Shown here: one piece after another, positions 1 through 10,225 of the stretch | Layout of the letters: the number at the start of each line of letters is the position of its first letter | How positions within the stretch are numbered: position 1 is the stretch's first letter | Assembly (NCBI GenBank): GCA_007922195.1 | Contig: ML681971.1 | Location: forward strand, 3,236,700 to 3,300,699 | Length of the DNA stretch: 64,000 nucleotides | DNA from: Podocnemis expansa | Lineage: Eukaryota > Chordata > Testudines > Podocnemididae | Direction: 5' to 3' | The notes under the pieces: model-generated | What the model was told of the DNA's origin: nothing | The model's database searches: none | The model's input: only the letters and a program-made list of their open reading frames with translations | Program-made: the position numbers and the translations under genes

Positions 1-766
1 CTAGGCCTGGGTAAGGATCTTCCTGGCACAATAGCTCCAGACATCGCCGTGGGAACAGTAACAAGTGTAACTTTTGAAAATGCATTTGAGGACGACTGTC
101 CAGTCACTGCTAGGGATCCTTCACCACCATTCCTGGGCCATCTGTCTCATTTCTCAGCCCATTGGTCCCAGATCACCTCAGGCCGATGGGTGGTAGACAC
201 TATCGCCAAAGGCTACTCAATACAATTCAGCTCAAAACCAGTCCCTTCCCCCCACCCTCAGGTCCCTCTTAAGGGACCCATCTCACAAGCTTCTTTTGAT
301 CAATGCGGTCAGTTCCCTCCTGGACTTGGGGTTGGTAATGCCTGTCCCAGCAGGACAAGAGGGGAGGGGATTTTACTCTTGATATTTTCTAATTCCCAAA
401 GCCAACAGATCGAAGATCTAGGATGGGGTCTTAGGGGGCTCAATAACTACATAGAAAGGAAGAAGTTTTGCATGGTTTCTCTTTCCTTGATAATCTCCTC
501 CTTGGACCCTGGTGACTGGTTTGCCGCCCTCGATTTGAAATATGTATATTCTCATATCTATCCGCCACCAGCACAGGCAATACCTGTGCTTTGTAGTGGC
601 CAGTTGCCATTATCAATTTACGGCCCTACCATTTGGCCTGTCTTCAGCCCCCAGGATGTTCACCAAATGTATGGCCATGATGGCAGCATTCCTCAGGCAC
701 AGAGGAGTTCACGAATTTACACGAGCAACACATCTCGAAGAACGACGGTTACAAGTAAGCAGCCAT
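1..766 (+). mobile_element. Degraded, internally deleted DIRS retrotransposon copy
   Basis: A broken reverse-transcriptase reading frame aligns with the start of pol in the better copy at 34806-40679. It shares the motif run ITS-RW followed by GYS-QF near 172-230, then SLDPGDWFAALDL near 500-540 and the PFGLS-AP-FTKC block near 620-680. After the segment equivalent to the RT region just before the YLDD box, the sequence jumps straight to a DIRS-type 3' terminus (tctcgaag then gttacaagtaagca, about 735-765), so RNase H and the recombinase are missing. Several stops and frame changes are present. The left end lies outside the window. Confidence 0.8.
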
Positions 767-782
767 CTTTACCAACATTTTC

Positions 783-888
783 TGTGTTGTGGCACACCTT
801 GATACCTTCACATTTTTCAAGGCACAATTTAAAAACTCATGAATATTCAAATTAACTTAAATTACTTATGAATATTCATGAACCATGG
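783..888. repeat. Fragment of a hAT-type miniature element
   Basis: The stretch shares ggcacaccttgatacctt and the palindromic core atgaatattcatga with the elements at 31864-32062 and 58733-58942. Terminal inverted repeats are missing, so this is a partial copy abutting the DIRS 3' end. Confidence 0.6.
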
Positions 889-899
889 CACAGTGTTTT

Positions 900-1570
900 G
901 GCAATGCTCCTGTGTGTGGTAGTAAGGGTAGCTGATATGGGGCAGTAAAACAGGGGAGATCAGGAATGAGTGTAGGGAGCACAGCATGGCAGGGGTGGCA
1001 AAAGAGGACAAGGGCAGCCATGTGGGGAACAGCACAAGGGTGGCAAGAGAGGAGAGAGGAAGGGAGAACAAGAGTGGTTGGGGAGGGCAGGGGGTAACCT
1101 TGGGGAGTGGAAAGGTAGGGCAGGGGAGCATGGCACAATACCAACTTCCCCCTTCTCCACAGTGGCTCCCTGCTACTCAGGGCAAATCCTCACCCCACTG
1201 CTGCTCCCTCCCACACCAGTGGGTCTCATCCTCCCCCCCAGTCCCCTTCTGCCTGTGATGGACCCTCCCATCACTGCAGGGGACAGAACTAGGCCTCCAG
1301 CCCCACAGCTATACCCCTCCCACAGCCACCCCACAACCCCAGCTATACATCCCCCAACCAAACAGCCACCCCACAACCCCATTTACACACCCTTTGCCAC
1401 GCATCCACTCCCACCCACCTCTGCTACACACACTCACTTGCCACACACAACCCCTAGCAGCCCTCCCCTACCAGAGCCCTCACCTGGGCTGTTTGCAGGC
1501 TGCCTGACACAAGCTGCTCTGCCCCGCAGGGGGAGATTCACAAACTCTCAGCCTCTTGCAGCTCTCTGCT
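900..1570. repeat. Purine-rich then C-rich low-complexity tract
   Basis: The first part (about 920-1130) is G/A-rich and the second (about 1140-1500) is C-rich, with loosely repeated runs such as cagccaccccacaacccc. Overlapping open frames here are composition artefacts with no domain or splice context. It may be the interior of a GC-rich miniature transposon, but I cannot define its ends. Confidence 0.5.
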
Positions 1571-1599
1571 GGCTGGGCTTAACATGGAGCAGAGTTTAA

Positions 1600-1775
1600 G
1601 GTGGAGCCACCGGAATGCTGCATTCTGGCTGCTCGTACTACTTTTAGAGTGACCACTGAAACTCTGTGTTCCAATGTCTTCCTCTATTTTTAGGGGGCCA
1701 GAATGTTGCCTGCCTAAAAATAGGGGGCCATGGAACTCTGTTCCAGTGCCTTCCCCTTTATTTTAACCCCTGCCT
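1600..1775. repeat. GC-rich repeat related to the element at 41909-42411
   Basis: It shares the inverted modules tatttttagggggcc and cctaaaaataggggg, the recurring word gttcca, and a tttaacccctg end with the hAT-like element at 41909-42411. No left terminus could be fixed. Confidence 0.4.
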
Positions 1776-3238
1776 TTTCCCAGCCCTGCACAGCCCACAT
1801 GGCTGGGCTGAGTAGTGAGGGAGCTTTAACTCCAGCTCTTGAGGATACTCACAGCTCACTTTGGGTGGTGCCATGGCATACTGGTTTGGGAATCCCTGGC
1901 CAAAACAATGAAAAAAATATTAAATGGATGTAAAGACTTGTGTGCCAAATACTTTGTTAAACAGTGCTGAAAAGTTTGAGGTAATAAAGCAGCTTCCATT
2001 ATTGGCATTAAAACTAATTTTAGTGTAATTATTAATTGTCACAGCTCTGCACCGCTGAACATTCTGCTCACGTCTTCATACAAATCAGTTTGTAATGGCA
2101 CTCAAGGCATTCTGAAAGAGAATGGTGGGTGGAGAGGGGAAAGGAAATACCTAGTCTTTTAAGTGCATACTGTAGCTATCAACGGTACCAATTTGCTATC
2201 AACTTGATATGTAATTGCTGCTTCCCATGAGTTTGCTTGCCTATTCCTTGCTTCCTTTACATGTACAATTTACAAGTCCTTCATCTGTTTGTTTGGTTCA
2301 TGATATATTTTTTTATACCCTGCTGCTTTTTCTTGTGTTTGACTGATTTACCTACAGTGTTGTCAGGAGAAGTATTTCCAATCTTTAGTCTTACACAAGG
2401 AGGCAACTGAGTTTTTGCTCGTCTGGAAAATCTTGGCAGCTCTCCCAGATGCTTCGGCTTGATGCCTGTAGGTTCCTCAAATACATTGTACAGATTACTT
2501 GAAGCAAATGATGGGTGTGTTTCATTATACGTGCAGATGAATATATTCATAAATGGAACATCGTTTAAATTAAACATGTGAATTAAAAAAAAAACTCATT
2601 AGAGCCAGTTTTTATGGGCAGATTTCATCAGGTACTTTGGTTTCAGTGCAATTATTTAAAATTTTTATGTAAAACTTTTAATTAACATGGTGATCTGCAA
2701 ATACAGATGAGACATGTTCCCTACCCTGAAGAGCTTATCGTTGTAATAAATCATTTGAAATATTAGCAAGGTATCGTAAGAGAAACCAGAACATTAATCC
2801 AGAGTAAGATGAAGACACTTATTTCTGAAACTAGAAAGTCAAGAAGTGTTGGTTTTTGGGAGGGAGAAGTTCTATCGTGGGAAAATATTTTCTACAGAGT
2901 TTAATAAGATATTTGTTTCCCTTATTCGGTCCAGGATTAGGCTGAGCAGCTGAAAGGGTGGCTGTGATTAACTTTCATTGAGTGTCAAGCCAGTGACATT
3001 GCTGCTAAGTTCTCAAAAGTGCCTAACTAAATTAGGAGTCTGAATCTGTCTGGAATGGAGTTTAGACTCAAGATAACTATGAAATTGTCTCCTTTTGGCA
3101 GTGGAGTAGTCAGGGATGGACCACTTTACAAGCCACTGCCTGCCTGACAGACTGTGGCATTTGTGCAGTACAATACAGCTTTATTTTGGTTACTCGCATA
3201 GCACCTTTCACTAAAACTGAATCCCAAACTACTTAATG

Positions 3239-3361
3239 CAGGGGTCCTCACACTGTGGGTCAGGACCTCCCAGGGGGTCATGAGCAACTTAGAGGGTGGG
3301 GTCATACTGATTCATTTATCATTTTAGAGGGCCACAGTATTACAAAATTTTAGAACTGCTG
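3239..3361. mobile_element. hAT miniature element with exact 8-bp target duplication
   Basis: The element starts caggggtcctcacactg and ends with the inverted equivalent (agaactgctg). It is flanked on both sides by the identical octamer acttaatg at 3231-3238 and 3362-3369. An 8-bp duplication is the hAT hallmark. The element is only 123 bp and non-coding. Confidence 0.8.
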
Positions 3362-6300
3362 ACTTAATGGAATTAAATAACTAAGTAACAGAGATAATAG
3401 TAGAAGGAGAGGAAAGAGAATTCTGCAGAGGGGGAAATGTTTTCAGTTGAAATGTAAAATAACATTGAAAACCTTCAGATATGTAGGGAGAGATTTCATG
3501 ATTACAGGCTGCACCATTTTTATCCACAGTGACAGGATTGTGTTGAGGGAACGTAAAAGGTGTCAACAATTAGGGCCCCAGTGTAGTGAAACACTGAGGA
3601 AGATGCCTAAGTATGAGCTTCAGAGGAACCCCTTTGGGACTATGAACATGCTTAAGGTTAAGCAAGCCCTTAAGTTCTTTGATGAATGCTGTTCCCCTGC
3701 TTTGTCCCATTTATCCCTTGATACCAGCCATATCTCTACAAATACATGGTGAAGCCATTATTTGACCCAAGATCCATAAGTAATCCACAAAGACATAAGA
3801 AGGGAAAAAGCAAATTGTATTCTGAAGTCAATGAGAAGTTAGTGGAGTTGTTTGTGGATGGGATTGTTGATTTCACAACATAGTTCGTCTGAAAAGAGCC
3901 AGTGATATTCTGTGTATACCAGTGTTTGGCTGGGTTATTCAGTTTTTTGTATTTCAGTTTCTTTCTGCGGCACTATACAAAGCCCACGCCTATTTCTGAT
4001 TCTGGGTGACAGTCTCTCCAAATTACTCTTCTCAAAGCAAAAAGGACTCTGATCCCTGTCCCTAGCAAATAAGATCAATGTCACTGGAGTTTAATGGCCA
4101 TGATGGCTACTCCTGCGCTTCTCCCAAAAATTGCCAGTGTATACAGGGTTGGAGAGATTAAAAACAATTAGGAATTTCAGCAGATTTGGACTATGTGGTA
4201 GTTATAGTGGCCACAGGCAGTATGGCAAATGAGATGTATGGGGAGCAGTTGACTGTTGCCAATTTCCCAGTCAGTGGAGGGAGAGAAGCGAGATGAAGAC
4301 TTACTTGCTGTGATCCTTTGTCCCAAGAAAAGCATTTTGGTCTTTATGGCTTTCTGTGTGCAATGATTTCCTGTTATCCTATTTGTGATAATAGACTTTG
4401 TCATATTCTGCAGTTCTGATAAAAAGAAATGTTTTAGGCTATCACTCAGTGACTAACGTTTCTAGCTATGTCAGAACAACATACTGGGGTTTTTAAGGCC
4501 TGAGCTTGCAATATGAAAGTGATACAATGCTTAAACTAAATTCTGAGTGTAGTTATAAGTGTATTTTGTATGGTGCTTTAGCCATAGTTGTAAGTTGTTC
4601 AAGAAAACTAGGAGAAGAGAGAGCTCTGCTGTGTCAGGGCTGTGAGAGATTATTCTGTTGATAGTTTTCAGATTTGGAATTTAAAATTAAGCTTCTCTAA
4701 ACAATATTGTCAATAGCCCTGTCTTTCAGTGTCTGTGATGATTTGCTGTCTTGTTTGTTGTTCATGCAACTGTAACATTATTTTGTTCTGCAAATGTGTC
4801 TAACTTTGTTCTTGCCACTCATGACAGAGGTGCATATCATCCACCAACACTGCAGTTGTCCCTCTGTTCCTCTGGTGCACAGCAATCAGTTACTTCCTCC
4901 TCCTTCCTGCTGATAACTGCATAAAACTATTTTAATAGTATATCATGTACTGTTAGCTCTAGAGTGAGGCAAACATCTGCAAATTTTAATAATTCACGCC
5001 ATAGCCTCTACTAAAGTGTCTAAAAATTAAATGTAAACCTGAATGTACTACAGGCTAAATGTCAAAGATGGTTTTAGTTTATTGTAAAAATAATCCTAAT
5101 TTCAAAGAATGTCAACAACATATCCAAGCAGTCACGATGACAGACTGTTCAACTGCTCGGTAATATTTAGGAAATAATGCATATGCTCATGTATGGTTAA
5201 TGTAAAACAAAGTAGAAAATTTTCAGAAAAAACTATAAAGGCATAATAATAAGTGGACAGTTAATGAATTGGACTTTTGGCTCTGGACCCCTGAGTTTAG
5301 GGTTCACATTGTAAAATGTCGAGTTGGCATGCCAGATCATGGAGGCACTGAATGTCTCAACAAAATGTTCGTAAAAGCGGTAACAGCATGTATATTTTCC
5401 TAACCTCATTCTTGGAAAAGGCTGAACCATTTTGGATGGAACTTTCAAAAACAAGTCAGCTTGAATGGCTTAAGTTGTTGAGCTGTAGGCAACTGAAAAA
5501 TAAATCTTGTAATGGAAAATGTCCGGCATGCTTACCTGTAAACGTTGCTGCTTTCACAACCTGTACTACTGCCTATAATTGGTCTTCTACACAGAATGCT
5601 AGCACTAGATTTAGTGGAGTCTTGCATGGATTGCCTTAAGGGGGTTTTAGCACAGAGCTATTTGCATACGGTAGCTGGTGATAATTACCATGCATCACAT
5701 TACACCTTGGAAAAAAAACAGTCCTCCTGTCTAACGTTGATAGGAAGGCTATCACTGCATCGCATGCACTGACTGTTATTACAACCCAAACTTCTTCGGA
5801 TATGAGTACATCCTACTTATGCAGTGTGTGGACGATGCTATAGTTTGATACATGACTGGAACCTATCTCATAATTTGCATATTAGAACTTTGTAGTGCCT
5901 CAAATGACTGTATGTGATCCAAAGATTGCTTTTTAGAACTGAGTGCAAATTCATACTACATTTTTAAAAATTAAAATAAGTCAGGTTTGAATGTACTGTT
6001 GAATAACAAATGGAAGCTATTTTTTTCTTTCTTACAAAAAATGAAAAATATTGTTGGGCATGAATGTGTCCTTTTATGAGGTGATATTTTATACTCAATT
6101 CTCACCCTTCCCTTCCCTTGCCACTTCCATTACAATGAAGATTTGGTCTGCTTGCTCTACAGTGATGTGTCCTTTAATATTTCCCATTAGTTTTCAGTAG
6201 TTACCTTTTGCCTGCATGTCAGCCTTCAGTTTAATGGCCTTTTTTGTGTGTGTTCATTTTGTTTTGTTTCCCATCGTGGTTTTGTTTATTTCTTTTTTTT

Positions 6301-6368
6301 CTGTTTTCTTTTTTTAAAACCGTCTTGATGTTTGCCCTTCATATTCCCCAATGTTTGCACATGACAAG

Positions 6369-6588
6369 ATGTTGGCATCCCAACATTACCTCCCACTTCA
6401 CTGACCAGTGCCACTACTGACCATCTAGCACCAGCCACAACTGGACCGTTGCCTTCGGCCCCTCGGGATGTCGTGGCCTCCCTCGTCTCTACTCGCTTCA
6501 TCAAACTGACGTGGCGGACACCAGCCTCAGATCCTCATGGAGACAACCTCACCTATACAGTATTCTACACCAAGGAGGGTGTAAACAG
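6369..6588 (+). CDS. NEO1: NEO1 exon: Ig-FNIII linker and first half of FNIII-1
   Basis: The exon opens at split phase after tgacaag. It encodes a Thr/Ser/Pro-rich linker and then [20 protein letters not shown], the first strands of FNIII-1, ending inside a codon before donor gtaaag. A second acceptor, ccatctag, sits exactly 60 nt downstream, so the exon can begin at 6369 (220 nt) or 6429 (160 nt). Both leave the same phase, so they differ by 20 residues. The short form matches the human linker as I remember it ([12 protein letters not shown]); the long form resembles the 20-residue insert described for vertebrate neogenin. The frame of the downstream part is certain; which acceptor dominates cannot be read from sequence. 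Confidence 0.95.
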
Positions 6589-8557
6589 GTAAAGATCTAT
6601 GCTTGTAAATTGGATTGAATTCAGTTTTCTGCATCCTTTCACAGCTCAAATACTGTCCCCTCACTCTAATTTCTAAGGGCAAACTGCACATGCCCAGTGG
6701 CTTCACACAGTGTCCAAAAGCTTAAGGGCTTGAGGGGTTGCTGAAGTTTCACTGAAAACAATTGGAATGGGCAGTCTTTGCTGTTTTCAAGGGATGAGTA
6801 GAATTTAGTTGAAAAACAAACTTTGGTACTTTTGAAACTGAAGCATGCTCATGAGGTGAGCATCAGCCTGGTGCTGAATCATTGCAAAGGGCCAGCTGCA
6901 GACATTGAGCTGGGTGCTTAATAACTAAAAGCATTTGTGAACTTTACGGCTACCTGTGGGATGCTGATGGTGCTGGAAACTCTTGCACTGTATTAGCCTT
7001 TAATAGGCACTGTGCTACAATATCAGAAATTCAGCAGTTACTTCATGTTGTAAACCTAGGTTGTACTGTCAAATTCCAGGTATTAGTGTGCCAACTGTTG
7101 CTGAGTGGTGACTTATTCATGAACAGCAGTTGCCTTTAAAATTGTCATAGTGCTGCTGATTAACATATCTTGTGTTGAGACAATGCTCCACCAATTTAAT
7201 TCAGCACATTCAGCTTTCTTAATGATAGGCTCTGCTGCTAGAATGGCAATTTAGCATCACCAAGAGGGGGACTCTCCCCTATTTGATAAGCAGGAGTTAA
7301 TGCTCAGTTTAAGCTATGATAGGATGTCCAATAGTTTTTTGTTACAAATTGTCTTGATAGGAAGTAGGTCAAATTTGCGTTGTAAGGAAGAGACAACTTT
7401 TGTGTTAACTGATGTGTAGAGCGGTGGATTGAGGTTCTGCGGCAAAATGTAGGATGGTTGTGAACATCACACCAGTCCAAGTTTATGCATGACTGGGAAC
7501 CTAAAAAGATGCTGTTTGTACACAAAGACCCTTCTTCCTGTAACTTAACTCTCTGGAAGTCCCCAGCTTTTCTTTAAATGTTTACCAGAAGAGGGGAGCA
7601 TAGCAGTGTTTTTGCACCACCAGTTCCTGTTGCCTCTTTTTAACTCTTTGAAGTCTTTGAGAGATGTCCCTCCACCACCTGGAAACTCAGGACGATTTGC
7701 TGGGAATTGCTGCTTGCTTCCCCCAATTCAGGGTCTTCAGGTGTGTGAATAAAGCAGCAGGAACTGGGAAGACGCTTCTTGCTGAAGCGTTCCTCCACTG
7801 AGCAAAGGGGCAGAAGCATCCTCTTAAGGTACTTCACTTTTCTATGTAACGAGAGTCATGATAATCTCTCTATTAAAATATTATATACACGTCAAAAAAA
7901 ATGGAAAATTCCTAGCTAAAACTAATTTCAGGTATTCATTTGTTAGTCTTTTTTTTTTTTTTTTTGTAATTTGCAGTCAATGTTTTCCTATTGTTAAATG
8001 TTTTTTCTTTCCATTGTTGTTCAAACTAAGGTAAAAAATGGGTAGAATTATTTCTTGAAACTCTGCTAAAGCAATCCTAGATATTCTAACAGTGGGCTAA
8101 AAAATTCAGACCAAAGAGTGGTAAAATTGACAATGGCCATTCCATTACTCTTTTTTATATAGACTTGCTCTTTTGACTAGTTGTAGGTATTAGTAGCAGA
8201 ATTTTTTGTTAATCCAGTTTTTTAAAAGTTCAGAAAATGTTATAATTACATAGTGAATTACTCAAAAATCAGGAAATCCTAGTGTTCAGGATGCATGTAC
8301 AAGGGTCACTTCCCCCCTTGAATATCCATGATGAAACAGTCTTTAACTGCATGATCACTTTGTTTGTCAAATGAAACAATATCCTATATTTTTTCTGAAG
8401 TTTTAAGTGCTCATCTATCATCTTGTAATATTTTTATATTCCTGTATCATAATGAGCCAGTACATCTTTGCTCTATGACCTGATTTTTGAAGGTGTTGGA
8501 ATGACTTTTATGAAAATATGCAGTGTACTTGTAGCAGCATCCATCCCAGAGTATTAG

Positions 8558-8673
8558 AGAGACAAGATGGATGAGGTAATATCTTTTATTGAACCAACTT
8601 CTGATGATGTGTGAGACAAGCCTTTGAACCATGCAGAACTCTTCTGACTTGAGCTCACCCATCTTGTCTTCAG
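8558..8673. repeat. Miniature inverted-repeat element (agacaagatggatgaggtaata family)
   Basis: It begins gagacaagatggatgag and closes with the inverted ctcacccatcttgtc. The interior (taatatcttttattg, accaacttctg) is typical of an abundant reptile non-autonomous DNA element. Related pieces lie at 13832-13883 and 49825-49915. Confidence 0.65.
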
Positions 8674-9514
8674 TGGAAATAGTTCTGCAGCACTTTTGAA
8701 AGTCAGGTTATGAGAAGCATTTCTACCAGATTATATATATTAACAATTTAAAGCAGTTTCTGATGCCTTTGATCATGTTAAGTAGACCCTTATTCTGCTT
8801 CTAATCCTATTCATTGTGATAATATGGGATCACATAATTAAGGATTGTGTCTCTATCTGTATATACAAAGGGACAGTTGTGCTTGCAAACTCAGCATTGT
8901 CATTTCCTGACTAACAGTGAAAACTCAGCGTTCTTCTCACAAGGCTATTTAAATGGATTTCCTAGAGTAAAAACTGATGATAAAAAATTCCCAAATATGT
9001 AACTGTTTATCTGTTCTAGACACCACTGGAATACCATATCCCATGCAACTAACAGACTGTAATTGGCTATGCAGCTCTTACTTTATACAAGATGGCTCCT
9101 GTTGAGTGTCCCATCCACTAATGATCCGATTCATTGAATTTATCTGTACAGTGAAATGAGCTGTGCATAGCTATGGCATGGCCTACTTTACCTGCTCAGT
9201 TTATGAGCTTAATGAGAAGACTCTGGAAACTATACTGGTTTTCATGATCAGAGTCTGATTTGTCATTGCAGTGTTCAGTGTTCGTCACAAGCACTACTAC
9301 CACACCAAATGTCAGTTTTCACCTACCAGCTGCTTCATCTGCAGGGCTGTTCAAAAAGAGATTCCAGGGAAGACAAGAAAAAAAATATTACATTTCCCAC
9401 TTTTTTCATATTCTACAGCAGCTGATTCCATTTTCGTTGTTTAAAAAAATGTCTTCAGGCAAAGAATAAATTTAAAAAGGAGAGCTGAAAAGTACAGAAG
9501 ATGGTAAATTCCAG

Positions 9515-9880
9515 AAGGGTAGCCATGTTAATCTAGTTCAGCAAAACAAACAAGGAGCCTGATGGCACTTCTAAAGACTAATAAATTTATTTATCACGTG
9601 AGCTTTCCTGGGAGAAAAATCCACTTCGTCAGACGCTTGAAGATGGGGGAACTTACAGAAAGGGAGCAAAACAGAAATGCAGGGGAATACAAGTCCTAGG
9701 ATCGGGTCAGTACACTGTTTGAATCTTAACTGCTTTAATTTGCTGTGGCAGTCTGACCTGATGCTAGGACGTGCTCTCCCCTGCATTTGTTTTGCTCTCA
9801 TTCTGTGAGTTCCCCGTCAAGTGTCTGATGAAGTGGGATTTTTCTCTGACAAAAGCTCGTGCAATAAATTAACTTGTTAG
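9515..9880. repeat. Palindromic interspersed repeat (agccatgtta-tctagttcag family), longest copy
   Basis: The left end reads gtagccatgttaatctag, followed by aaacaaacaaggagc. A segment ctaataaatttatttatcac with gagctttc is mirrored near the right end by gaaagctcgtgc-like and aataaattaacttgttag sequence, giving an inverted-repeat organisation. At least five relatives occur in this window. It is probably a non-autonomous DNA transposon; I cannot name the superfamily. Confidence 0.7.
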
Positions 9881-10141
9881 AAAATAACAAGCAACTGAAA
9901 ACAAGGAATTGCAGCGCAGCTACTTATACAGATAACTATTACAGCTGCTTTCACCTCTCCTGATACAATTACAAAGCAGTTTTTATATCTATTCTACATG
10001 GCCCAGATACAGACGGATGCAATGTGAGGGGATGGTAGATATAGGAGGCTGTATTGAGGAGGCAGGCAATAGTGCACCTGGTGTCGCATCAACTCTCCTA
10101 ATTTGATGTGTGCATGTGTGATGTGAAGTGTACCATGTGAC

Positions 10142-10225
10142 AGGCCATTGTGATGTCAGAGGTGAGTCAATCAGTTGCTCTTTGGGAGCAATTGGTGAAG
10201 TCACCTCTGACATCACAATGACCTA
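10142..10225. repeat. Long imperfect hairpin
   Basis: Arms of about 35 nt pair around a short tttgg loop. The left arm includes tgtgatgtcagaggtga and gttgctc; the right arm includes gagcaat, then tcacctctgacatcaca. Only a few mismatches interrupt the stem. Looser pairing continues outward, so it may be the centre of a palindromic miniature element. Confidence 0.7.

Larger units (their letters stand above)
1..6368 (+). other. NEO1: NEO1 intron upstream of FNIII-1 (partial)
   Basis: Intron sequence running in from the left edge. It holds a degraded DIRS piece, a fragment of a hAT-type repeat, a C-rich low-complexity tract, a small GC-rich repeat and a hAT miniature element, each listed separately. 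From 3370 to 6368 I see no gene or recognisable repeat, only AT-rich sequence. Confidence 0.9.

Noticed and set aside
900..1600. Long overlapping open frames on both strands in the C-rich tract
   Set aside because: Explained by base composition; no domain, splice context or conserved protein resemblance.
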